Program-made: the position numbers and the translations under genes
In this document: positions 24,401 to 36,000 of the stretch, one piece after another
How positions within the stretch are numbered: position 1 is the first letter of the stretch
Layout: each line of letters begins with the position of its first letter
NCBI GenBank assembly: GCA_034440635.1
Contig: JAOTON010001377.1
Span: 248,001-312,000 of the forward strand
Length of the DNA: 64,000 nt
Source: Lepas anatifera
Lineage: Eukaryota > Arthropoda > Thecostraca > Lepadidae
Direction: 5' to 3'
Notes under the pieces: generated by a model
Database searches by the model: none
What the model saw: the letters and a program-made list of their open reading frames with translations, nothing else
What the model was told of the DNA's origin: nothing

Positions 24401-27400
24401 CAGAAGAAAGATCCCTTTAAGCCCATGTGACATCACACCATGGACAGGCAATCGCTCTGGCGGGGGGCTGGCCTGATTTGCTGGCCTTGATTCGGTTATA
24501 TAAAATGGGAGAGGAAAAAAATAAATACATACAGGGAAATTTTATTTCAAGTTCTCAGAATGTTTTATGTGACTAAAATTATATTTGGAATACAAATTTG
24601 ACAAATAATGCTAAATTTAGCTTTTGAAAGGCACCCATTGCCTGATTTTCTTAATCACCTCCAGGAACTTTACATCAATTAAAAATTTCCTTCATCTGGT
24701 ATATTTTAAACCATATTTCAATTGATGACAAATATAGCACTTTTGAGACAAATTAGCTTTTCCAGTGTTACTTTAACTGATGATTGTCATTTCTTTTAGT
24801 TGTTATTTCTTCCTCCCTCTGTGATTACTCAGACTGACTCCTGCCCCAAGTACTAGTTCCTGCCCCAAGACTAGACTAGACTCTGCCCCAAACTCGGCCA
24901 AAAGCTGCCCCAAATGGGTAAGTCTGCCCCAAGGCTGCGCCAACAAGATCTTGTCGAAATCTGCCACCTTCTGCAGACTGCCCCGTTATTGATTTGAATG
25001 TGTATAATTTTGAACTCACGGTTTTTGTGCTTCAATTGAAATAATATCATGTGACGTGGTGACTGTCTTTACAGGCTCTTGAGCTTCAACAGTTTCTACA
25101 ATCAAAAGGAGCCGACATTCCAACAGAATCTTCAGACGACATCCACAAAGACCTGAGCCAGATCATTGATGCATGCACCGTCTGTTTTGCTTCGTCAGCT
25201 GCTGCAGATGTGGAGGCCGTACTCAACAGTGTTGTCTCCATGATAGTTCTTGTGAGTGGCTCCCTGTTCTCTTCTCCTGGTATGAGTTAAAGGCAAAAAT
25301 TGAGACGGTACAGACCCTTCCAAGATAATGCCAACTTGAAAGATAAATCCAACCATTGCATTGAGTGTTAGTATTCTCTGCCACGATCGGGAATTCCCAA
25401 ACACTGTTGTTGGCCTTTGCCCCTTTGGAATTTACGACGAAATAAATATTTGAGGACCTTGAACCTGAAAAGTCCATATGGTGGCAAATAAATAGCTTAG
25501 GGCGAGAAATTTGGCCAGCTAGGTGTTTTAACCAAGTGGCGAAAATCGATTATTTGCAATGTGTCTATGCCACTAAGCAGGCTGTGATTAGAATAACCTT
25601 TAAGAATTACTGGGATCACCACCAGTCCAGCTGACAGGAATGCCAATCGTGTACAGGAGACAGTGCCGGACCACAACAAACTGATCGCTCAGTTCTGCGA
25701 GAAACTCTCGGCGGCCGACGCTTACCACGACGTGTGTCTGAAGGTCATCAAGCTGCTGTTTAACAGTCTGAAGCCGACGTCACCCGTCAAGTACGACGTT
25801 TACTACTGCATGGTCTCGCTCGCCGGTAAAGTCGACCAGGTAAGTCTTCAGGGTGGAGGCAGAAATTTGTTGGCGGAAGATTCCGCTACTCAGGCTGGCA
25901 ATATATTCGTGCGGTGCTCCACGGAGAAGCGGTGTGGTCGCCTTTTTCTGCGTTTTGGGGACTATGGCAGCATTTCTTGTTGTATTATGTTTTGTTTGTC
26001 TCCACATTTTCGGGTTTTTGCGTGCCTGTCTCGCTACATACTATAATCACATTTTTGTCCCACTTATTGACGACGTGGCGGCTTCCCCTCCGTGAATGCA
26101 GAGGACAGAGTTTGCTATATTTCTCAGACGGTGTTAATCTCCCTAGCCATGTGCTGACAATGTCGTCATTCTTCCGGGACTTCTTCCATAGGGAAACAAT
26201 CATCGAAATATTTTCCAACTTTAGTCAGGGTTTTCCGTTGTCCATGTAAGTGGTAAACAAATAAAGCTATGGAAATGCCGGAGAAGTCCGAAACGTACGA
26301 CAATCTCATCATCTCGAGGCGTCTTGTCAAATAGTGATAAGTTCATCCTCCTGCCTTTAGATTAGCAGCGTATTCAGCTCAATCCCCGAGATGGAGGAAT
26401 CGCTGGGAGGCGACTTGGCTGTCCGGAACAAGCAGAAGCTGTTGCGGCTCATCTACCGCGAGCTGCTCAGCAACAAACACAGGTGGGCGCCGCCGGCAGC
26501 TGACCAGGCAGCTGCGATCAGGACAGTGAAGTTGTGCTCACAGAGAATTCTAGGCTCAGCCTGTCGAAGATGCAGATCATGCGCTACGGAGTAAATTTGT
26601 GGTTACTGTAGGTGATTTTTTAACGCAGCGTACAACGATTGATTTAATCATGCCGTCATTTCCTAAAAATCCCATAGTTTAGATAAGCGGGGATTTAGTG
26701 TAATCATGTATTTGTAAGTGTATAAATGATGTTACAGGTGTATTGATCGAAAAAATCAAAAGTAAGCAAATCGTATTCTCTGGGATGATACTTTGTACTT
26801 CCGAACATTTATGTACCATGAGATCTTCCAGTTTTAAAATAAAACTCTTTTCAACAGATTTCGGTGCTGGTTTAAATCGACAGCCAACATTGTTATTACC
26901 CTAGTCAATAAGCTGATGGCTCTGATTTCGAATCCAAAGAAATGTTTTCACTATTGCACGATTTTTTAGGTTTCGAAATATCTTGTTTTTGCACTCAAAA
27001 AGTCAATTTTGCTATACATTTTATATTATTCGCTATTTGAGCTCAATATGAGTTTTACCGTGTTTCAAAGGCTATCATCTCTGGAATGAAATATAATTTA
27101 CTCATATTATACTCAGAACCATCAAGGGTGCCCCAGGTCAATTCAAGCATGAATAAATTGTGAAATATATAGATACGTGATATTTTTGTTCCCACAATTT
27201 AAAGATCCAGGCGTATAGCTCACCTAACAATTCATCGATTGACACCCATTTTTATTTTGCCGACCATTTTCCTGGAACTTATTTGAGAAGTGCATGCTCA
27301 CGAGAAGGATCAAATTATACCCTGCCTTTGAATAACAACCAGGCAAGTATAGCTTCGGATGAGGCGTCGCACCTGGGGTCACTGATCTTACGAGGACGAG

Positions 27401-30400
27401 TAACTGGTCTTGTAGCTTGCCATGCCAATAAAAGTCGACGTGGTGCGATGATGATCGCTTGGTACTGTTCGCCCCGATTTAAGTAAGATTTTAGCAATCA
27501 TATCCTGTGCAAAAAGGTTTTTCCTCTCAAATCACGGACTTACACCCCCAAATGTCGGCCTTTTGTCCTCCATTTTGTCAGTAAATCAGACAAAAATGGG
27601 CAGACGAAAACCTTAGTTACTGGCAATATACCTGCATTTCAACAAGGCGAGGGCGTGTGACGTGCTTATGCTGGATGCTGACCGGTGACGTGCGTGTGCT
27701 CGGTGCTGACCGGTGACGTGCGTGTCTCGGTGCTGACCGGTGCCGTGCGTGTCTCGGTGCTATCCGGTGACGTGCGTGTGCTCGATGCTGACCGGTGACG
27801 TGCGTGTCTCGGTGCTGACCGGTGACGTGCGTGTGCTCAGTGCTGACCGGTGACGTGCGTGTACTCGGTGCTGACCGGTGACGTGTGTGTGCTCGGTGCT
27901 GACCATTGACGTGCGTGTGCTCGGTGCTGACCGGTGACGTTCGTGTGCTCGGTGCTGACCGGTGACGTGTGTGTGCTCGGTGCTGACCTGTGACGTGCGT
28001 GTCTCGGTGCTATCGGGTGACGTGCGTGTCTCGGTGCTGACCGGTCACGTGCGTGTGCTCGATGCTGACCGGTTATGTGCGTGTGCTCGGTGCTGACCGG
28101 TGACGTGCGTGTGCTCGGTGCTGACCGGTGACGTGCGTGTCTCGGTGCTATCGGGTGACGTGCGTGTCTCGGTGCTGACCGGTGACGTGCGTGTGCTCGG
28201 TGCTGACCGGTGACGTGCGTGTGCTCGGTGCTGACCGGTGACGTGCGTGTGCTCGGTGATGACCGGTGACGTGTGTGTGCTCGACAAGTGAGGCGGCGGC
28301 GGTGGTGATGATTGAGCTGCTGCGGACCTACTCGGAGGAGACAGCCTCGGAGGCGCGCGAGGAGGCACAGCGCTGCGTGCTGGCGGCAGTGGCCGACCCC
28401 GACACCTACTTGCTGGACCACCTGCTGTCGCTGAAGCCGGTGCAGTCGCTGGAGGGCAGTCCTGTACACCAGCTGCTCACTATCTTCGTTAGCCAGGGAC
28501 TGAATGAATACCGGGCGTTCTGCGCACAGCACCAGGAGCTCCTCGATAGTTGGGGTGAGTGCTGGCACGACGGGCCTGAAACGTACTGTGGGATCGTATA
28601 CAGTTGAAATGCTGGAAATAAATAATATTCGCTTCGTTTTCAATAAACTTATTCTGCTTTGACGGTTAGTTGGTATGAATTATCTGTGCCATGTTTTTTT
28701 CCGTCGGAAGATCACACAGATGCTGTTTAATACTGTGCCGCTCGAAATTCGTATCAGACCCGGCCTGCTTAGGATAGCAATTATGTGTGACTAGCTTGGA
28801 TTTTCAAAATCTCGTTGATTTACACCTAACTGGGAAAGCTATTCATAAGCAAAGAACACGATAACTCCCATGTTTTCGCCATCAATTATTTACTCTTAGG
28901 AGCAAGACTGCTGAGTGTCTTGACGATATCTTATTCCATCGAAAACCATCTGCGACCGGGGGCGCGGTAGTAGAGTGGTCAGCGTAGCTGGCTTCCACGC
29001 AGCGGACCCGGGTTCAAGGCCCGGCGGCCTCCCTGACCAAGGAGCAAGCTGGCTCCCGAGAAACCCTTCCAACATGAAAGAGTTGGCGACGCCATATGGC
29101 CCTGGCAGTAGGTGCGTCAATTAGCCCCACAAATTATAATCAACCCCTGGCGACCCCCTGCGACGTGGTCGCAATCTCCCCTGTCACCCCCGCAGGGGGT
29201 TGCGACATTGACCGCATCTAGCGCTGGCTCGCTGTGGCCCACTCGTGGGAGAGAGACTTGTTTTGAACGGGTGTCATCGCACAAGGTGTATTCCTTCGTA
29301 GTTATGGGTCCTCCCCTCAGTTAAGCGTCGTGAGTGGCAGCACATGCTGGGCACTCTGCCAGCAGGTGCTCGGTATTGTCGACTTCTCTACATTGGAGGC
29401 AGTTGTGGTCCCTTGTGCGACCAATATGATAGAGCGTGTTACGTGTGAGGGACGACTTTCCAACAAGCAACTGTGACACCGTGACTGAACCCCACCGAAA
29501 ACTCTTGGCGTGGCGCAGGAACATTTGGTCCTAACTCAGGGGAATATTTCTGCTGGAAGACTCCACAGATTCGAAATCCTACTGAATGTCACTTTTTAGT
29601 GTGAGATGGCTCTCTTCAAAACATTAATTAAAAATCGGCCATTTTCGACCGTTTTTCGTCCGAAATAAGTTTGATGCTCTCATCAGCCCCCGCCGTGTTG
29701 CTTACAAGAACCCTCGTTGACCTGTGGGACAGGTCTGGACCGCACCGCCAGTCAGCTGAAGATGAGACAGCTGACGTTCATGCAGCTGGCGCAGCAACAT
29801 CCGGAGATGTCCTTCGAGCTCGTCAGCAAACATCTGGGCGTGCCCGAGGACGAGATCGAAGAGTTCGTCATCGAAGGTAGGAGGCCGGTCTCTTCTGGCT
29901 TATGTGGGGCTAAAATGTGGATAATTGTACCTCTTTCATTTTTCTAACCCGTGGACGGTGGCATTGTTGAGTGTGCTCTTCGCATGAACATCGTGACTTG
30001 GAGTAACTGCAATGCGTCTGCTGTGCGCCATTACTCTATTCCGGATTTCAATGCGAGGTTTATCATCGCGAAGTTCGATGTTCAGTGTCAAGAATGGAAC
30101 TGTATGAACGCTATCGATTTTTTCCGCACGATGTGAGTGATGCGTAAATTTCCCTTTTTTCTTCACACTGCCTTCGTATTAAGCCTCAAACAGGTGGGAT
30201 ATTTGTCTCAGGGTGTCCATTTTGCACGAATTTCGAGGCTATCCGGGACGGAGTCTTTAGGAGATGGAAAATAGGGGCCTAGTACTCCCGTGTCATAAAT
30301 ATCTTATTTTGATGGCTAAACACCCGGTGTAATGGCTCCTGCGCCCCCACTAGCAGACTGCGGTCTCTGGCTGTTCGACAAGTAAAGTCGCTGATATTGT

Positions 30401-31132
30401 GGCCTCATAATATCAGTAACAAAACGGTTAGCCAATGATAAGGGTGGGACACTCGTTTTAACGGAACATTAGCCGCGTTCGCTTGGATGATCCTTTAGAT
30501 GTGCCAATCACAAAGCACACGCAAAATCTGTTATGGCAATGGAACATTTCGAAGTGTCTGATCTCGCTCATTTGACGGTCGGTGCTGCGGGCGTAGATTA
30601 CTAGTGATACATATCGATGGCTTTGGCCCAATTATTCCAAAACAGCGAACTTGCTGCAAATCCCTGTGTTTTAGTTGAATTTTGTCTATTCGATATTCAA
30701 ATTATACTTTGGTATTTAAAAGTGCCTGGGGAGGGCCTTGAGTGCCTCTGTGGTATTGTTGCCACTGTCTCTGCTTGGTCTCCCGTAAGTGACCTGTGTA
30801 TGGCTCACTGTGTGATCTCTGTTAGATTTCCTCAGTGCGGCTGAGTGTTAGCTGTCCCGCCTCCCACGTGTAACCACGCTTGTTAACCCGTGTGTGACCT
30901 CCGGGCAGTGCTGCGCACGCGGCTGGTGCGCGGCCGGATGGACCAGCTGCAGCGCAAGGTCCACATCTCCTCCACCATGCATCGCACCTTCGGCCGAGCG
31001 CAGTGGCAGCAGCTGCGGGACGTGCTGACCGCCTGGAAGACCAACGTGGCCTCCACCCGCCAGGGCATGCAGTCGGTGGTGACAGCTCAGCTGGAAATGA
31101 TTGGTCAGCTAGCTGGTGCTGCTACCTCGTAG
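21499..31132 (+). CDS. eIF3m: Eukaryotic translation initiation factor 3 subunit M (7 exons)
   Basis: Exons: 21499-21561, 25075-25251, 25657-25839, 26361-26482, 28289-28554, 29733-29876 and 30909-31132. They total 1,179 nt, which is 392 codons plus a TAG stop, and all junctions are GT/AG and in phase. The protein aligns along its whole length with animal eIF3m (human 374 aa): N-terminal [10 protein letters not shown], helical repeats in exons 2-4, and the C-terminal PCI domain in exons 5-7, with [12 protein letters not shown] as the clearest signature. eIF3m is a PCI subunit of the cytoplasmic eIF3 complex that supports 43S pre-initiation complex assembly. The start is the first ATG giving the conserved N-terminus ([13 protein letters not shown]). 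Introns are heavily invaded by repeats. No break is visible. Confidence 0.96.
22224..23340. mobile_element. Inner TIR element, same family, perfect termini
   Basis: The ends begin CCAGTCTGCAGAACG on both strands; the inverted match is about 21 bp and perfect. An exact 8-bp duplication CCTGCTTT occurs at 22216-22223 and 23341-23348. The subterminal 80 bp are also inverted (GCTTGGGGCAGCC left, GGCTGCCCC right). The element is 1,117 bp with no ORF. It inserted into an older copy of its own family. Confidence 0.88.
23381..24279. mobile_element. TIR element carrying a TTAGG/TTGGG array
   Basis: Inverted ends of about 35 bp, GGTAATGAGGTAGCTGGC on the left and GGTAACGAAGTAGCTGGC on the opposite strand at the right, with few mismatches. 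An exact target duplication AAAAATAT flanks it (23373-23380 and 24280-24287). Inside are the telomere-like pentamer array (23586-23790) and short duplicated blocks near 24,085-24,200. No transposase is seen. Confidence 0.87.
23586..23790. repeat. Interstitial (TTAGG)n and (TTGGG)n array
   Basis: About 23 TTAGG units, the canonical arthropod telomere pentamer, switch near 23,701 to about 13 TTGGG units and then return to a few imperfect TTAGG units. The array lies within the 23381-24279 transposon, so it is not a chromosome end. Confidence 0.93.
25252..25656 (+). other. eIF3m intron 2, no feature seen
   Basis: Begins GTGAGTGG and ends TGTACAG. I recognise no repeat or ORF in it. Confidence 0.6.
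25840..26360 (+). other. eIF3m intron 3, no feature seen
   Basis: Begins GTAAGTC and ends CTGCCTTTAG. No recognisable element. Confidence 0.6.
26483..27650 (+). other. eIF3m intron 4, 5' part, no feature seen
   Basis: AT-rich intronic sequence after a GTGGGC donor. No supported repeat or gene. Confidence 0.55.
27651..28284 (+). repeat. Minisatellite adjoining the eIF3m exon 5 splice acceptor
   Basis: More than 20 tandem units of about 26-28 bp built on TGCTGACCGGTGACGTGCGT and a CTCGG variant end. Units vary by single bases and by presence of a TG. The array ends only about 5 bp before the AG acceptor (28287-28288) of exon 5. Each unit contains CTGAC, a match to the metazoan branch-point consensus. 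Long open frames across it are artefacts of the repeat period. Confidence 0.92.
28958..29150 (+). mobile_element. tRNA-Gly-like SINE
   Basis: The first 75 nt (28958-29032) fold roughly as a tRNA: acceptor GGGGGCG against CGGCCTC (one mismatch), anticodon loop CTTCCAC (anticodon TCC, Gly) and T arm CCGGG-TTCAAGG-CCCGG. The D arm is poor and no T-run terminator follows. The sequence continues into a non-tRNA body, so it is best read as a SINE head. The 3' limit is uncertain. Confidence 0.65.
29321..29524 (-). pseudogene. LINE ORF2 C-terminal fragment
   Basis: The minus-strand frame contains a Cys/His cluster (NCLQC...[12 protein letters not shown]) and the upstream RNTLYHIGR. This pattern is typical of the C-terminus of LINE ORF2 proteins. 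Only about 67 residues remain, with no RT. Confidence 0.65.
29877..30908 (+). other. eIF3m intron 6, no feature seen
   Basis: Begins GTAGGAG and ends CCGGGCAG. No repeat or ORF could be supported. Confidence 0.55.
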
Positions 31133-31492
31133 CTCGGCTGGAAGGTCTGCTGTGGATATGTTCAATACATGGTGTCGTTGGTAGATCGGAGTTTTCGGTT
31201 TTGATGTGGCTTTGTGCTTGCAGTTATATCTTTAGTTCGGTTTTCTGGATAAAAAGGAGTTACTTTGACCTGCCGTGAATTGGGTGGGTATACTTATACC
31301 ACCCTATAGGGTGTATGGACGGAAGAGCTCGGCGTAGACTTCGAAGTGGAATGAATAGTTGGGAGCAGTAAGTAATGTTTCCCCCTTAAGAAAGGGACAT
31401 CAAGGAGAAACGTTTGATTTCGGAGAATTATCCGTCGCCAGACCCCTTATCCGCAAGTCCATCTTTATCAGGCTCATAGGTGGATCCATGAT
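31133..31492 (+). other. eIF3m 3' flank, no further gene
   Basis: Presumably 3' UTR followed by intergenic sequence. No clear AATAAA signal was found directly downstream of the stop. Confidence 0.4.
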
Positions 31493-31815
31493 TTAACACC
31501 CGCCCGATGAGCCTCTGAGCCACCTTCGCCCTGGTGGGGGTTTCAAACACCCCTTTGAACTCTGCTTCTGCGCGGCAAAGCGAAAAACGCGAGCGCTGGT
31601 AAATAGCCCTTACAAATTCATGACGAAACTACATCAGTCATTTTTTGGCTCAGGACAATATTGAGGTCATGGCAGGTGAAAGAAGGTGGCCTGTTACAGA
31701 AGAGTTTGCGTGCCTTAGCGTCTGACAGAATTGAGTTGGAATCATTTTTAGGTGCCATACTCTTCTCGTAACCGGGAATCGAATGGTGTAGGTATAATAT
31801 GACTACGATAGACGC
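31493..31815. mobile_element. Truncated TTAA-group element
   Basis: Starts TTAACACCCGCCCG and contains a GGTGGGGGTTTCAAACACCCC hairpin-type box, then AGCGAAAAACGCGAGCGCTGG. It matches the reversed copy at 43,921-44,855. Similarity fades near 31,815, so one end is missing. Confidence 0.7.
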
Positions 31816-33064
31816 AGACCCCGTTCAAGTTGTTTGGCAGCATTACGTCATCATGGCTGGAGAGGCACAACAGTTACTATGCAGGGCATAGGAGAAATTG
31901 CACTTTTTCGAAGCCCTAAATAACCTATTTTAGGAATCAACAAAACTTAAATGGTTGACCAGAAAGCTAAAAGATTTTTATTTTTGAAACCATCAGACGT
32001 TTTGCAAAAACTCCAGTGAAGAATATTATTTTTACAACTTTTCCAGAGCGTGTCAAAATAATTACAGGTTCAGCACCAACAGCTGTTTGCAGTAAGACTA
32101 ATCTCGATTTTGATTGGCTGTTGATTTCTGACCTTTAATTGGCTCTTGGTGGCACCTGCAGCAGAAGACAATAAACACCGGTGATCTCTTGAGCGAAGGT
32201 AAACTTATTTCTCTCGGCTATTAAGTAGGCCTGAGTTGATAAAATAAATGCATGTCCTTTCAACAAATGCTTTGAGGTGTATGATTTTTTCATTAGATTT
32301 ACGTAAAATACGTTGCTCGCCGTTGAGATCAAGGTTACTGTCAAATGGGCGAAACAAGTTGATTTCGATTTATACTAGATTGCTGCCAAATAAGCCCAAA
32401 CTTGGTATGTTCCAGCTGATACCTTCAAAAACTTAGTAGAATCTCCTAGAACTTAGTAGGAAAGGGCGATGGCGTCATCATGGGAGGACTATATTTAGTA
32501 GGAAACTTGGTTGTACCCGTAGTTAAAGTACCCTGGATAGACGTATCCAGGATATGCATATTCACCCATTGTTTACGCCCAAGAGGAATTGCTTCACGCC
32601 TGTGTTACGTCATTTAAGCGTCTAGGAAATTCCTTCACCTCTGGACCGTGTGTCAAACTTCTGCTAATGGCGCTGCTCGTCTTCGAATTTATAATAATAC
32701 ACAGTAATAAAGTAGAACCCAAATACAACAAATCAGCATTTAATCTTAAAATCTGGGCCTCTTTGTGGAAATATTTGCACAATTAATCATTATATTATCC
32801 CATGTTATGTCCTACGGTGGTTGACGTCACATCCAGTGATCTACAAGGCCCTAAAAGGTGATCTACGCTTGTTGCAGCTTCTTTTGCGGCATGTATTGCG
32901 CCCTTATTTCATACCCAATAACTCAATAACCCATGCGACGGATGCTGCAATAGCATTTATCCATTTATTCTTCCTTAAATTGTTGTTGGGTTGGTGTCAC
33001 ACTTTTTCGTTTTTTGTTTTCTTCTCAGGCACAGGGCTTGGTCGGTGGCGGTCGGTGGTTGAAT
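31816..33064. other. Intergenic region before FRG1
   Basis: No gene recognised. An AG acceptor-like site near 33,029 could mark a 5' UTR intron of FRG1, but this is not demonstrable. Confidence 0.45.
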
Positions 33065-36000
33065 ATGTCAGAGTATGCAGGAGTCAAAGTTGGCAAGCTT
33101 AAATTGAAGGGTGAAAAAGAAAAGTAAGTATTATGTCTGTGCGGTTTACCGGTAGTTTTCTGTTCTTGCTTTGATCGTGTCACTGCTTGTTACCTGGTCA
33201 AGTCCCAAAAAGTGGCTTGGTTGCCATAGCTGAGAGGCAATCATGGCACCTAACCATGTCTCGATTTCACTAACTGGCCTGCAGCGCTCCAAGCCTACAG
33301 CTCACTTCCTACTTAACCTGTGGCACCGACTATTGCCTTTGTCGGCCTCAGCTTTGCCTACAAAACCTGGGCCTCCTCAGGAATCATATCTGCACACTTT
33401 GTGTTCATGTCTTAATGTGTCTATTTGTGTCGCCCCTCTGTCACTGGTATAGCTCACCGCTTGGACAACCTAATGGTGCCAGTCTTGGTATCATGCCTTG
33501 GGACATTGATGTTAACTGTGTCTCACAAATGTATGGAAAGACTGGCCCTCTCTGCGGGTCTCATCACATAGCTTCTCCTTAACTCAATCTTGGGGGCTTG
33601 CTTTACCTCTACTTTTCTGTCTGGTAATACTTCTTCGTTCTACACGCCCTCTTTCATAATTCAAGCTCTGTGATGTAGCTAAATGTGTATTAGTGTCTGA
33701 GTATGATGAGCTGTACTGTGCGTGTTTCCGCTGCTTTCCTGAATGCCAGCTTCAGCAGCAGAGTAAGGGCCTAACATCAAAGTGGGACAATGTGATTCAC
33801 AAGTATTTAAGATGAAATGATTGATGTTATTGCAAATATACTGCCCTCTGGGTGTGATGGCCAGTGGAAAACTAAAAATGTCATCCTGATCCCAGAAAAA
33901 TTTTATACAAATCTGGTACACGTTTGCAATGCTGCTTTACCTCTTGTACAATGTATCAATTGTTTACATCAGCTGGCAATCAGCTGGCTTCTGTGTTTCA
34001 TCATTTCTGGTGTTTTTTTAATTGTTGTTTGAGTGGGAGTTGCGCTACAGGATTTTCTGAATAGAAGGAGTGTGTCCTACTGATTCTGATGATGTATTAT
34101 CTCTTGAGAAAATCTTTCTGCAAAGTGGACATCTTATTTAAGATTGGCCATAATTTAGTCTCCTCACCAAGCATATATATCTGGAGTTTTCCCTTCCAGA
34201 TGCTTTTGCTTTATATGTTTGAATTTGTGGCATCAGGCCTTTGGCTGCCAGCTTCTGAGGGTGAGCTTTCTTTTGAGCCCCTTGCCCTTAACTATATACC
34301 ATCCAAACTTTTGGTGCTGCAGAGTCACTTTCTTTAAAGAAAATGAGCCTCTGTGACACTGGTGTTTGCATGAATGCCAGCTGCTGTGACAGCAGACATA
34401 ACAGGGAGCTATGGTGGTTGCCTGTCTGAAATAAACCAAGCAAGCTTGACACATATTGGATGTTGTGACTGGCTGTGTTCTCCATTGTGCCTCAGATGCA
34501 AACCTGGTTGGCCTTTGGCTGATTGTAAGAAGACCACAAAAACCTGATTTGCAAAAAAAATCCCTCTGTAGTCTACTCTCCTTTTCCCTCTGCACTGTTA
34601 GGATCCTCACCTGCTCAGGGTGCTGGCTCTCATCTCATCTGCTTGGAACACTGACTGTCATCTGCTTGGAACACTGGCTCTCACCTGCTCGGGACGTCGA
34701 CTCTCATCCACTCGGGATGCCGACTCTCTTCTGCTTGGGACGCCGACTCTCATCCGCTCGGGACGCCGGCTCTCACCTGCTCGGGACATCGAGTCTCCTC
34801 TGCTCGGTACGCTGGCTCTCACCGCTTGAGCGAGCTGCTGGAGATGATGCTTCAAGTTGGGAACGACAATGCCGGTGCTCACCACACTACCGTCTTCGCG
34901 CCCGGTGGTGTTGTCAGCAGCACGCGATGGACCCATTCATCCTTGCTGCGGCCCTGCTGGGGACCCGGGACAGGGGTGAAGTGCGGATCCCGACGGTGCT
35001 CGGTGTCAGCGGAACACCTCATTCTACAAGCTGGGGCCCGATTGCTACTGATGCTGCGATGTCCTTGGACTGCGATTTGGGCCGGAGGTGAAGGCCGGGA
35101 ACTTCGCCGGCAGTACGGGTCCCGATGGTGCTCAACGGTGGCATCAGATTTCTCATCTCACTGACTTAAGTCCTATCAACAGACTAAAAATCCATATGAA
35201 TGTTTTTCTTAAAAACTTCAGCTCGGCGTTTTTTTTACTTTTCTTTTTAGTTGTAGCTAAATATGTGGGTCTTAGACCAATAAAACTTAAACGGTAAACA
35301 GAGCATTCAGAAGGCTAAAATTAGACTGAAACATGTTTGTTGGCACTGTAAGTTCCCAGTTTGCCATTCCTCTTGTTTTGTTTTGCTGCACAAATTTGAG
35401 TATGTTTTCTTGATTCGTTATCATATGTCTGCTTATTTCGCTGCGTTTTTCGTCTCGTGTTTCTTTGCTTTGTTTTGTTCTGTTTTCTTCGTTTATTTTA
35501 TTGTTTAGCATGTTTTTGTTCAATATCAAACCGGCATGCTAGACAACACCGACATTCTGACTAGACAACACGCTAGCTCATTAATTTTGATCCTTGTTGA
35601 TTGTGTTCTGGAAAAGTTCTTTTATTTTCTGTTACTCATTGTTGCCTGGTTTTTGTTACGTATGCTCGCTCTGTGTGCTACTCATTCCTCCACCTTCGCT
35701 CTCTGTCTGTCATTATGGCAAAGGAAATATACAAGATAAGGATGATGATTATTATTATATTTACCATCATACTACTAAATGCTGCCAGAACTTGCTGGAT
35801 GCAGGTTGACGAGAATCAGATTGAATTCCGTTGTCAAAATCTCCATCAGGATCAAATTTATCTGAAACCGCTGTCTTATTGTGATCAAACTTGTGCGTGG
35901 GACCTCGGCCATTGTGCTAGCAGTGTCAAATTATATCTTCTTCAGAGCATGGTAGTTTTCACTCTTATAACTTTTATTTCACGTGCAATGGTTGAATAAA

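Larger units (their letters stand above)
21874..24981. mobile_element. Outer TIR element in eIF3m intron 1, host of nested copies
   Basis: The left end CCAGTTGGTAGAACGTGGCAG-like repeat (from 21874) matches the complement of the right end near 24,961-24,980. The flanks CCAGTTAT and CCCGTTAT form an 8-bp duplication with one mismatch. The body contains GCCCCAA-rich blocks in inverted orientation at both ends. It is interrupted by a same-family copy (22224-23340) and an unrelated TIR element (23381-24279). No coding capacity is seen. Confidence 0.72.
28555..29732 (+). other. eIF3m intron 5
   Basis: Begins GTGAGT and ends GGGACAG. It contains a tRNA-like SINE near 28,958 and a minus-strand LINE 3' fragment near 29,321. 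Nothing is recognised in the rest. Confidence 0.6.

Noticed and set aside
27651..28284. CRISPR-like array
   Set aside because: Units are contiguous tandem repeats without unique spacers, in an animal intron.
27837..28643. A 268-residue minus-strand frame with repeated [12 protein letters not shown] units
   Set aside because: Generated by the minisatellite, whose period is often a multiple of three. It has no upstream signals, and a real eIF3m exon lies on the other strand.
28958..29032. tRNA-Gly(TCC) gene
   Set aside because: Acceptor mismatch, poor D arm, no T-run terminator, and the sequence continues into a SINE body.
34456..35164. Overlapping frames of up to 211 residues
   Set aside because: They run through a 23-bp minisatellite and a GC-rich intronic patch of FRG1, with no recognisable domain.
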